Part shown: in pieces, positions 26,908 to 35,335 of the stretch
Layout: the number at the start of each line of letters is the position of its first letter
How positions within the stretch are numbered: position 1 is the first letter of the stretch
Assembly (NCBI GenBank): GCA_910587925.1
Contig: CAJUOC010000010.1
Coordinates: 9,080 to 73,079 of the forward strand
Length of the DNA: 64,000 bases
Origin: an uncultured Muribaculaceae bacterium
GTDB taxonomy: Bacteria > Bacteroidota > Bacteroidia > Bacteroidales > Muribaculaceae
Direction of reading: 5' to 3'
Notes under the pieces: model-generated
Told to the model about the DNA's origin: nothing
The model's input: the letters and a program-made list of their open reading frames with translations, nothing else
Databases searched by the model: none
Position numbers and translations under genes: made by a program

Positions 26908-28239
26908 ATGATATTCAAGAGAAAACTGTATAAGGAGATGCTCGAGTGGAAGACCCGCTCTATGGGCAGGTCGGCGTTGCTGATTAAGGGCGCGCGTCGC
27001 GTCGGTAAATCTACTTTGGTCAGACGATTTGTAGAGTCGGAGTACAAAAGCCATGTGATACTGGACTTTGCCAGATGTGGCAAGGAGGTGCGGCAGCTGT
27101 TTGACGACATCTCCGACCCGGACTATCTCTTCGCGCGTCTTCAGGTCATATACAAAGTGAAACTGATCGAAAGGCAATCGGCCATAGTATTTGACGAAGT
27201 GCAGAAGTGTCCTTATGCGCGTCAAGCCATCAAGTATCTTGTGGAAGATGGCCGGTATGATTACATCGAGACCGGCTCGCTCCTGTCGATCAGGCAGAAT
27301 GTAAAGGATATCGTGATTCCCAGCGAGGAGCACGAGATGGTGCTCAATCCATTGGATTATGAAGAGTTTCAATGGGCTTTGGGCAATGAGGTCTCGACGC
27401 CGATTATGAGAAAATTCTTTGAAGACCTCAAGGGCTTTGGCGATGCCGGGGCGAGAGGGGAGATGCGCAATCTGCGGTTGTATATGCTGGTCGGCGGGAT
27501 GCCTCAGGCCGTTAAGGCATATCTTGAGACAAAAAATTTCGAGGAGGTCGACACTGTCAAGCGGGAGATTATAACTCTATATGAAAAGGATTTCATGAAA
27601 ATCGACCCAAGCGGCAATGCGTCCAAGCTGTTGAAGGGGATACCTTCTGAATTGACAAGGAATGCATCCCGCTATACAGTAAAGGCTCCGACCGATGGCG
27701 GTCGCGCATCCCGTATGATGGAGTCTGTCTTTGATATGCAGGACTCGATGGTGGTCAATCTGGCATATCACGCAAATGACCCCAATGTCGGCTTTGCCCT
27801 GCATCGCGATGGCGACCGATTCAAGATGTTTATGGCTGACACAGGTCTTTTTATCACTCTTGCTTTTTGGGATAAGAAGTTTACGGAGAATATCATCTAT
27901 GAGAAACTGCTGTCTGACAAGCTGAGCGCAGACCTCGGGTACGTGTATGAGAATCTTGTGGCGCAGATGCTTAAAGCAAATGGCCACGAGCTGTACTATT
28001 ACACATGGCCCTCCGAGACGAGCAATCATCTTTACGAAGTGGACTTTCTGCTTTCGTCGGGAACGAAGATAGAGCCGATTGAGGTGAAGTCTTCGGGATA
28101 TAAGACCCATAGATCTCTTGACTTGTTTTGCGAGAAATTCTCATCCCGCGTCAACAAGCGTTATCTCATATACACAAAAGATTTGCGCAGGGAAGGCAAT
28201 ATTACATACCTGCCCGTATACATGACTCAGTTTCTATAA
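26908..28239 (+). CDS. AAA-type ATPase with DUF4143 domain
   Basis: 443 residues. Walker A LLIKGARRVGKSTLVRRF (about residues 30-43) and Walker B SAIVFDEVQKCP. The sensor-like ETGSLLSI and VLNPLDYEEF follow, the helical middle runs through LYMLVGGMPQAVKAYLE, and the C-terminal DUF4143 part has GYVYENLVAQMLKANGHELYYYTW and the PD-(D/E)xK-like strand YEVDFLLSSGTKIEPIEVKSSG. This Bacteroidales family occurs in many divergent copies; its function is unsettled and nuclease or defence roles have been suggested. Clearly AT-richer than its neighbours, suggesting transfer. Starts 14 or so bases after the inferred transcription start. Confidence 0.9.
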   Translation: MIFKRKLYKEMLEWKTRSMGRSALLIKGARRVGKSTLVRRFVESEYKSHVILDFARCGKEVRQLFDDISDPDYLFARLQVIYKVKLIERQSAIVFDEVQKCPYARQAIKYLVEDGRYDYIETGSLLSIRQNVKDIVIPSEEHEMVLNPLDYEEFQWALGNEVSTPIMRKFFEDLKGFGDAGARGEMRNLRLYMLVGGMPQAVKAYLETKNFEEVDTVKREIITLYEKDFMKIDPSGNASKLLKGIPSELTRNASRYTVKAPTDGGRASRMMESVFDMQDSMVVNLAYHANDPNVGFALHRDGDRFKMFMADTGLFITLAFWDKKFTENIIYEKLLSDKLSADLGYVYENLVAQMLKANGHELYYYTWPSETSNHLYEVDFLLSSGTKIEPIEVKSSGYKTHRSLDLFCEKFSSRVNKRYLIYTKDLRREGNITYLPVYMTQFL

Positions 28240-28262
28240 TCTGAAATTGAAGCAGGCAAAAT

Positions 28263-28293
28263 TTTGTATTGCCCTCACTTATCGTTATCTTTG
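28263..28293 (+). promoter_or_regulatory. Promoter of the GT2/HEPN-NTPase/S1 operon
   Basis: -33 TTTG (28263-28266), 19 bases, -7 TATCTTTG (28286-28293). The ATG of the first gene is at 28297, only 3 bases after the -7 box, so the transcript would be leaderless or nearly so. Confidence 0.75.
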
Positions 28294-28296
28294 GGC

Positions 28297-29292
28297 ATGA
28301 ATCAGACGATTATCTCGGTAATCATGCCCGTTTACAATGCCGAGGCCTGGCTGGCCGACTCGGTGGGGTCTGTGATGGCGCAGTCTTACGGCGACTGGGA
28401 GCTTGTGTGCTTCAACGACGCCTCGACCGACGGCTCGTCGGCCATGCTCCACGCCGCGGCGGCCGCCGACCCGCGGGTGAGGGTCATCGACTCGCCCGTG
28501 AATGTGAAGCAGGGCGGAGGGCGCAACCGCGCCATCGCCGCCGCCCGCGGCCGGTACATAGTCTTTCTCGACGCCGACGACCGTCTGGCGCCCGACGCGC
28601 TGGAGCGCTGCGCGGCGGCTGCCGACGCGGGCGCCGACGCGGTGTTTTACGACTACGCGCCCTTTACGGCCGCCGGTACCGGCGCCGCAGTCGCGCCCCT
28701 CGGCGCCGACGCCCCTGCGCTGGACAGCAGCGGATTGCGCGGCCGTATCGTGAGGCGCCCCACGCCGGTATGGACGGCCATGTACGACCGCAGCCTCATC
28801 GAGCAGGGCGGCCTGTACTTTCCCGAGGGCGTGTTTTACGAAGACAATGCCGTGGCGCTGGCCATCCAGCTGTCGGCGCGGCGCCCCGTCAAGCTCGACG
28901 GCCCTCTGTATCTGTACCGCACCGACAATGCCTCGGTGACGCGCTCGACGGGCGACATGCGCTTTTTCGACCGCATCGGCTCGGCGTGCACGCTGCTGGG
29001 GCATCTGCGGCGGCTGGGGATTTACGATGAGTTTGCCCCCGAGATAGACTATCTCATAGCCAATCAGTATCTTGTGCATACCGTCTACGGCGCCGTATAC
29101 CGCTTTGACCGCGCCCAGACCGACCGCATCGCCGAGGTGCGCCGCGGCATCGGTACACTCGTGCCCGGCCTCGGCCGCAATCCCTACTGGCGCTCGCGGC
29201 CTCTGCGCGAGCGATTCAAGCTGGCCATGCACTGCCGCTTCCCCCGTTTAATCAAGGCCATGTCGCGCCTCAAACACCGCATAGCACCATGA
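28297..29292 (+). CDS. GT2-family glycosyltransferase
   Basis: 331 residues. GT-A fold sugar transferase using a nucleotide sugar. N-terminal ISVIMPVYNAEAWLADSV, the first Asp motif CFNDASTDGS, NVKQGGGRNRAIAAARG, and the metal-binding DxD as FLDADDRL. A catalytic-base-like EDN lies in GVFYEDNAVALA. C-terminal half helical and basic (SRPLRERFKLAMHCRFPRLIKAMSRLKHR), perhaps membrane-associating. The stop overlaps the next gene by ATGA, so it is the first cistron of the four-gene operon. No other glycan gene is near, so whether it belongs functionally to the operon is unclear. Target unknown. Confidence 0.88.
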   Translation: MNQTIISVIMPVYNAEAWLADSVGSVMAQSYGDWELVCFNDASTDGSSAMLHAAAAADPRVRVIDSPVNVKQGGGRNRAIAAARGRYIVFLDADDRLAPDALERCAAAADAGADAVFYDYAPFTAAGTGAAVAPLGADAPALDSSGLRGRIVRRPTPVWTAMYDRSLIEQGGLYFPEGVFYEDNAVALAIQLSARRPVKLDGPLYLYRTDNASVTRSTGDMRFFDRIGSACTLLGHLRRLGIYDEFAPEIDYLIANQYLVHTVYGAVYRFDRAQTDRIAEVRRGIGTLVPGLGRNPYWRSRPLRERFKLAMHCRFPRLIKAMSRLKHRIAP

Positions 29293-30641
29293 AAATCACC
29301 CGCAATCAGATTTACTGCATCATACCCTTCTATCTCGACGGGCCTGCCGCGCCGCAAGGCCCGCTGTGGACAGCCGATACCCCGGTGCTCGACCGCACGG
29401 CCATGTACGACTTCCTCGACGTGAGCAGCACGGCGATGGATGCGTACCGCATCGACTTTGAGCGCAATGCCGACCTGCGCAAATTCTGGCAGCGCGAGTC
29501 GCGATGCGGCGACGGCTGCCGGATGCGCCTCACAAATCAGAATCCTCGCTCGTGGCGCACCCCGCGGCTGGTGATGTCGCGCCGCAGCGATGCCGGTATG
29601 CTGTGTATCCCGGTGGAGATTGCCGGCGAGTGCGACATCGACGAGGTGGCCGACTTTGTCAACCGCTTTCACAAGTACGACTCCACCCAGGCGCCGGTGA
29701 TGGAGTACGTCACCACCGGCCGCGACACCCCGCTGCTCGACCGCCTCGACTCCGCCCTGGGCCTCGCCCGCCCCGGCCGGCCCCACAGCTGGACTCTCGG
29801 CGGCGTGGTCGACATGCTGCTCTCTCCGCTCGGCCCGGGGCTGCATCCTTTTGAGCCATACCGCGCCCATATGCTCACATATGTGCTGGGCGAGGGTTGC
29901 GCCGACGGCCCCGACGAGGCCCTCAAGACTGCGATGCTGCGGCTCATACACTGCCACAACAAGCGCTACTCGCCGCTGCCCGAGGCATTTGACCGCGGCG
30001 CGGTGATGCAGACCTTCCGCAACGTGTATTTGGGAGCCGCCGACGAGGGCGCCTGTATGCTGGGCATCCTCAAGGGCGACGACAGCGACGGATACATGCG
30101 CTCGTACCACGACACCACCTTCCAGTCGCGCATGATGTGGATATATCTGCTGGCGCTGATGCAGCGCCATGTATTGCTCGACGTCGACCGCCGCATAGCC
30201 GCGTCGGTGCCCCCCTCGCAGACCCCCTCGCGCCAGGCGGCCGACGACTTCCGCCGCCGCGTGGCCGATACCTGCTCGTCGCGCCTTACGGGCTTCTTCA
30301 CCAGCATCTCGGCCTACTCCCACATCAACGACATATACCGCTTTCTCACCGACCGCCTCGGCGTGGCCGCCCTGTACCGCGAGCTCGACGAGAAGCTTCG
30401 CGCCATAGACACGTGGATAAAGCTCAACGACGCCGTCGGGCGCGAGCGCTTTGAGCGCTTTGTGCAGGTCGGCGGCGTGATACTGGCCGTGCTCGCGCTG
30501 CTCTACGGCATCCCGCAGGCCATCACCGCCGCTGAGCAGGCATATGAGCAGTCGATGTGGGGCTGGACGCTCGTATGCGTCATTCCTGCCATAGTCGCTA
30601 TGGCATGGCTCATATATCAACTGATAAAGTCGCGCCGATGA
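29289..30641 (+). CDS. CorA-outline protein with two C-terminal membrane helices
   Basis: 450 residues, family not recognised. A large soluble N-terminal part (about 1-290) has mixed strands and helices. It is followed by a long helical stretch (about 295-390) and exactly two hydrophobic helices, about 392-411 and 424-443, joined by LYGIPQAITAAEQAYEQS. This order is the outline of CorA-type channels, and LLYGIPQ stands where CorA has YGMN. The GMN selectivity motif is lost, so magnesium transport is unlikely. Start overlaps the GT2 stop, and the end overlaps the NTPase start by ATGA. I infer a membrane effector or sensor for the NTPase/S1 partners. The CorA resemblance is by eye only. Confidence 0.65.
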   Translation: MKITRNQIYCIIPFYLDGPAAPQGPLWTADTPVLDRTAMYDFLDVSSTAMDAYRIDFERNADLRKFWQRESRCGDGCRMRLTNQNPRSWRTPRLVMSRRSDAGMLCIPVEIAGECDIDEVADFVNRFHKYDSTQAPVMEYVTTGRDTPLLDRLDSALGLARPGRPHSWTLGGVVDMLLSPLGPGLHPFEPYRAHMLTYVLGEGCADGPDEALKTAMLRLIHCHNKRYSPLPEAFDRGAVMQTFRNVYLGAADEGACMLGILKGDDSDGYMRSYHDTTFQSRMMWIYLLALMQRHVLLDVDRRIAASVPPSQTPSRQAADDFRRRVADTCSSRLTGFFTSISAYSHINDIYRFLTDRLGVAALYRELDEKLRAIDTWIKLNDAVGRERFERFVQVGGVILAVLALLYGIPQAITAAEQAYEQSMWGWTLVCVIPAIVAMAWLIYQLIKSRR

Positions 30642-33600
30642 AGTACATAGCCGTCGACCGCCTGCTCACCATCGACGAGCGCCTGGCCCTGGGCGCCACC
30701 CTGGAGCGCATCGAGACCTTTGTGCGCGCCGTACCGGTGCAGCCCGGCAAGGACGCCCCGGTGCAGCCGACCGACCTTACCCGCTACTTCAACCGCGGCC
30801 GCCTGCCCATCGAGTGCTATGCCATGCTCAAGCGCCTGATGGGCGAGCGCAACAAGATGTGGCGGCGCCTCTGGGCGCCCAATGAGGATGCCCCGCGTCT
30901 GGTGGTGCAGGATCTCGAGCCGCTCTGCCGCACGCTGGTATCGACCGTAAGCGATGCAGACTGGAGCCGCACGGTGCTCAATGATTTCTTCAAGCCCTTC
31001 CGCAAGCCGGCCGCCGGCCGCCCCGCGCAGATACTTCCTCCCGAAAACGCTCAGCAGATACACTCGTTTTTCCATACCCTGCGGCATCTGCGCAACAAGT
31101 CGTCGCACCTGGGCGATATCTCATCGGAGGATGTCGGGCTGATGGGACATCTGGCGTATCTGTATCTGGTCAACCGCTTTAATACCGAGTTGGAGGAGAA
31201 ACTCTTTACCGACGGGGATTTCATCGAGTATACCGACGCCGACATACCGCCAGAGAGCGAGGCATACGACGCCGCCAGCCGATACGGGCGCGACACCGTG
31301 CCCGAGCGCTATCGCGAGGTGGCCCGCGCCACGCTGGCAGGGCGGTTTGCCTCGACAGTGCTCGCCGCGGAGCCCGACCTGGCCTCCATGCTCCCCCGGA
31401 TACCGTGCCGGCCTGAGTTTGCACCGCAGGGTATCACATATCTTACGGGAGACAAGGGCAGCGGCAAGACTACCCTCCTGGCCTGCATGATGCTCGCCGA
31501 CCCGCCGCGGCCGCTGACATTCTATATAGTGGGCTCCAACATGGGCATGGCCGCCCGCGCCGACCTGTGGCTCCGCAGCCATTTCATGGCGGGCGACTTC
31601 GCCACCCTCACCCCGCTGCAGTGCTTTGCGCGTCTGCGCTGGCTCGACAAGGCCATCGACGAGGGGCAGGTGGCCGTGCTGTTTGACGCATGCGACCGCC
31701 CGCGCTCGTGGGAGAGTCTGCTCAGTCCGCTGCAGCGCACCTTCCCCACCATACAGTGCATAGTGGCCGCCGAGCCTACCGACGACGGCCGGCCGCCGGT
31801 ACCGGGCGCCGCCCTGTCGCTCATGCAGCCGCCGGGCCCGGCAGTGGCGCGCGAGCTCATGCGCCTCATCACCACCCATACCCACAACCGTGTCGACCTG
31901 TCGCACGAGCTCGACGCGGCCCTCAATGCCCTCGGCGTCGATGCCGGCAGCATGCAGCCCCTGGCGCTCACCACGCTGCTTGACTTGCTCGCTACTGACG
32001 CCACTGCGGCGTCGCAAAACTATACCGCGCTGATACACCTGCTCATACAGAGGCTCCGGAGCCGTGTCGACATCGACGAGGACAAGCGTGAGGAGCTGAT
32101 GCAAAACAGTATGTTTGTGCGCTACGGCGTAGAGCGCGCCGAGATACTTGCCCTGGCCGACAAGGTGCATGAGGAGGTCTACGGCGCCTGCCGTGCCGAG
32201 GTCATAGCCGGGCTGCTCGATGCCTCGGCGTATATGGCCGACGCCGAGAGCCGGCGCACATTGTTTGAGCACTGTCATCTCATGCGTGACAATGGCCGGG
32301 TGGCGGCGCTGGCGACGCTGGCCGCCCAGTCGATGTTTGGCGCCGACGCCGGCGCCGGCACCGACGGGTTGAGCCCGCATCCGGCATTGCGTGAGCTTGC
32401 CGCCGCCACAGTCACCGTACCATATGTGGAGCCTGACGACTCCGACCGCTATGCCGACCATCCCGAGCTGGTGTTCCGTCCGGCTCCCCGGTATATCGTC
32501 ACGCAGTATATACTCAACCTGCTGCGTATCTACAGGAGCCGCCGCCGGCATATGCAGACACATCCCGAGGCCGTGCGCTCCCTGCTCATAGCCGCCGCCA
32601 CGTGCGGCACAGCGCCGGTGCTCGACGAGATTTTCAGACCTTACTGGCTGGCGCAGTGGCTTATCCCCGATGGCGAGAAGGTGTGCAATACCACTATCAC
32701 GGGCGGCGCGCCGCGCGGCCTGTCGGCGCCGCTGCGCGGTATGCGCGATGCCTTGCACGACCGCACGGCCTTTGCCATCAGGCTCTTCGGCGCCATGAGC
32801 AAGCTCCGCGCGGCCGGCGTGTCAGACGAGCTCGACTCGCAGATGGTGCAGGCGCTCGAGGGTGTGGTGGCCGGCATGACCGACCGCGGCCGGCTCGAGT
32901 TGCTGCGCACCTTGCAGGAGAGCGGCGAGCCCGACAAAGCCTTGCTCGCCCGGCTGTGCAACATGATTATCCTCTCGATGGACGTGCCCACGGCTTCGCT
33001 GTACTATTCCACCGAGCCGCCGATGCGTCTGCCGGTCGATGCCGAGGGACTTTTCGACAAGTTTGTCAAGTATCCCCACACCACACCGCTGCTCATCAAG
33101 CTCACGGCACATGCGGCCGCCCGCAATCCGGCCCGACTCAGCCGTATATTCGACGTGCTCATCAAGACAGGGGCATACAAGGGGCGATATGGGAGCCAGT
33201 TTTGGAAGATGGTAAACGACATCATGTCTGATCCGGCGCGTATGCAGCAAATCAGCAGCGAGCTGCGGCGCCTGCCCTTTGCCGACCTCAGCCCCCGCAT
33301 GGCCATGCGTCTGTACAGCCCTCATGTGGCCGACTTCCTGCTACACCGCCGCGAGACTATCGGGCGTGAGAGGCGCAGCGTGAGCCCGCGGGTGACAGAC
33401 TGTCCGCAGCCCGACATGCTCATGCCGGTGTCGCCCTTCCCCGGCCCCAGGACGCCGGTAAACTACCTGGGCTACACAGTATATGAGCGTGAGTCGGCTT
33501 CCCGGCTGGTGATAGCCACCGAGGCAGTGCCCGATACGGTTGAGGGGCGGTATGTGCGCTTTGACGACGGCACCTGCGCCCGTATCGACCGCGTGATACA

Positions 33601-35335
33601 GCCGCAGCGCGACCGTCACGCGACCGCCTATGCCGACATCACGGTGGTGCTCCCGGATGTGCAGACCGTGCCCTCGCGCGGGTTTGCCTCGCTGGCGCTC
33701 AAAGGCTGCAAGACGGTCGGTATGCCGTATGTGGCGAGTTACGGCCGCGACGGTCACCGTGCCGTGATACTGCGTGTCGACAGCCCGGCGGTGGTGGAGA
33801 CGCTCGCCGCAGCCGATGCGGTCGACGGCAGCGTGGTGTTTGACGGTTTCAAGGCCGCCGTGGCCGAGGTGACCGTAGTGCCCTTTGCCCGCAAGCAGGT
33901 GATGCTGGCGGTGTCGGGCCTGACCGACCGCCGCACCCGTCGCCAGGAGCGTCTGGATATACCCCCGGCCGGCCGATACACCATACACTACTCGCCTGCG
34001 GCCGACGACAAGACCTCGCGCAGCGGCATAGCGGTAAAGCTGCTCGACTCATCGAGCCGCAGCGCGTCAGACACGGTGGCCGATGTCTTTGCGTGCGGCG
34101 CGGCCGACGGCACCCTGCTGTGGGGCCTGCCGCGCGCTGTGAGTCCCGGCACGCTGATGGTGCACTCCGATAGCGGTGCGATGCTGCGGGTCGAGAGCTG
34201 CTACGTGCTGGCCAACAAAGACTATATGCCCGCCACGGTACTCAGCAGTTTCAACTCTGCGCTCACTGCCGCCTACAAGCGCAAGGCCAAGCCGCCGTAC
34301 TGCGCCGTGGTGGTGCAGGTGACGCCCCTTGGCGGCAGCGCTCTCCCCGACGACTTCTCGGCGCGGGGCGGCGTGATAGCGGGCGGCTTCGACCTGCGGT
34401 GGTACCGGCCGGTGCGCGAGCCGCATACCGACCTGTGGGACCGCTCGCTGGAGCCGCCGCTCTCCTACGGCCTCTTCGCGGCGAAGCCCGAGCGGGCCGA
34501 CGACGGCACGTGGCGCCTTGTGCAGCCGTATCTGCCCGATGTGGCCGGCGCGGCCTACATGTGTATCAGCGGTATCGACTGTATGCTGCCTGCGGCAATC
34601 GACAGCGAGCGCCGTATAAAGGTGCCCCGTAAACTGACTCCCCTGCTCGCGCAGAGATCGGACACGACATTTTACGTGCGCTTCTACGACGACAGGCGGG
34701 TGCCGATGCGGTTTGCCTCCACGACGGTGGCGCCGCTGCTTTCGGCCGGCTCACCTAAGTACTATCCCGCCGAGCTGACCGATGTGGTGAGGCCGTATCT
34801 CACGCGGGATATAGACTCGCTGCGGATGAGTTACAAACTCTTTGCTGCCGCCGGCCGTCCCGACCACTGGTGCCGGATGGCCATGAACGTGCCTGGAGTG
34901 TCGCCCGGCGACCTAAGTCGGTCGATGCGCGTCGGGGTGGTATGGAAGACCGACGGCTCCACCGGCCGCTGCCTGGTGCTCGAGCAGCCGGCCGGGCTGC
35001 CTGAGCGTGTGGATAGGCCGCCGCTGCGATGGCTCAGGCACGGCGACCTCAATGTGGCGCGGCTCGCCGTGATGATGATTGCCGGCGACAGCGCCCTCCA
35101 TATTGATTCCGAGATGAGCGACTGGTTGCGGAGCATGGGTGGCGGCGGATTTCGCCACGGGACATTCGGCCGCCGCGACGGCGCGCCGTATGTGGCCGGC
35201 GACGACGGCGTGGAGCTGCCCGTGCGCGGCTCGGCTCTCACCGACGCGCTGCCCGCCGGCAGCCGCGTATCGTATCTGGTAGGATACAGCGACTCACAAT
35301 TCCCACAGGCCACTCACGTAAAGCCACTGCCATGA
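30638..35335 (+). CDS. Large HEPN-like / P-loop (STAND-like) NTPase
   Basis: 1565 residues. N-terminal helical region (about 1-200) with RNKSSH at 152-157, matching the Rx4H active motif of HEPN ribonuclease domains, in the context HTLRHLRNKSSHLGDI. P-loop GDKGSGKT at 271-278 and a Walker-B-like VAVLFDACD around Asp350. A long all-helical region follows (about 400-900), as in STAND arms. The C-terminal 640 residues (from about 920) are strand-rich and unassigned (NYLGYTVYERE, GYSDSQFPQ near the end). HEPN-NTPase-sensor proteins are typical of prokaryotic conflict systems, so I infer a switch that gates RNA cleavage. The start is set by the ATGA overlap; upstream in-frame Met codons lie in the previous gene. 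Confidence 0.7.
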   Translation: MKYIAVDRLLTIDERLALGATLERIETFVRAVPVQPGKDAPVQPTDLTRYFNRGRLPIECYAMLKRLMGERNKMWRRLWAPNEDAPRLVVQDLEPLCRTLVSTVSDADWSRTVLNDFFKPFRKPAAGRPAQILPPENAQQIHSFFHTLRHLRNKSSHLGDISSEDVGLMGHLAYLYLVNRFNTELEEKLFTDGDFIEYTDADIPPESEAYDAASRYGRDTVPERYREVARATLAGRFASTVLAAEPDLASMLPRIPCRPEFAPQGITYLTGDKGSGKTTLLACMMLADPPRPLTFYIVGSNMGMAARADLWLRSHFMAGDFATLTPLQCFARLRWLDKAIDEGQVAVLFDACDRPRSWESLLSPLQRTFPTIQCIVAAEPTDDGRPPVPGAALSLMQPPGPAVARELMRLITTHTHNRVDLSHELDAALNALGVDAGSMQPLALTTLLDLLATDATAASQNYTALIHLLIQRLRSRVDIDEDKREELMQNSMFVRYGVERAEILALADKVHEEVYGACRAEVIAGLLDASAYMADAESRRTLFEHCHLMRDNGRVAALATLAAQSMFGADAGAGTDGLSPHPALRELAAATVTVPYVEPDDSDRYADHPELVFRPAPRYIVTQYILNLLRIYRSRRRHMQTHPEAVRSLLIAAATCGTAPVLDEIFRPYWLAQWLIPDGEKVCNTTITGGAPRGLSAPLRGMRDALHDRTAFAIRLFGAMSKLRAAGVSDELDSQMVQALEGVVAGMTDRGRLELLRTLQESGEPDKALLARLCNMIILSMDVPTASLYYSTEPPMRLPVDAEGLFDKFVKYPHTTPLLIKLTAHAAARNPARLSRIFDVLIKTGAYKGRYGSQFWKMVNDIMSDPARMQQISSELRRLPFADLSPRMAMRLYSPHVADFLLHRRETIGRERRSVSPRVTDCPQPDMLMPVSPFPGPRTPVNYLGYTVYERESASRLVIATEAVPDTVEGRYVRFDDGTCARIDRVIQPQRDRHATAYADITVVLPDVQTVPSRGFASLALKGCKTVGMPYVASYGRDGHRAVILRVDSPAVVETLAAADAVDGSVVFDGFKAAVAEVTVVPFARKQVMLAVSGLTDRRTRRQERLDIPPAGRYTIHYSPAADDKTSRSGIAVKLLDSSSRSASDTVADVFACGAADGTLLWGLPRAVSPGTLMVHSDSGAMLRVESCYVLANKDYMPATVLSSFNSALTAAYKRKAKPPYCAVVVQVTPLGGSALPDDFSARGGVIAGGFDLRWYRPVREPHTDLWDRSLEPPLSYGLFAAKPERADDGTWRLVQPYLPDVAGAAYMCISGIDCMLPAAIDSERRIKVPRKLTPLLAQRSDTTFYVRFYDDRRVPMRFASTTVAPLLSAGSPKYYPAELTDVVRPYLTRDIDSLRMSYKLFAAAGRPDHWCRMAMNVPGVSPGDLSRSMRVGVVWKTDGSTGRCLVLEQPAGLPERVDRPPLRWLRHGDLNVARLAVMMIAGDSALHIDSEMSDWLRSMGGGGFRHGTFGRRDGAPYVAGDDGVELPVRGSALTDALPAGSRVSYLVGYSDSQFPQATHVKPLP

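Noticed and set aside
31121..32758. 545-residue minus-strand frame inside the HEPN-like NTPase gene
   Set aside because: Shadow frame; the P-loop and the ATGA overlaps support the plus strand.
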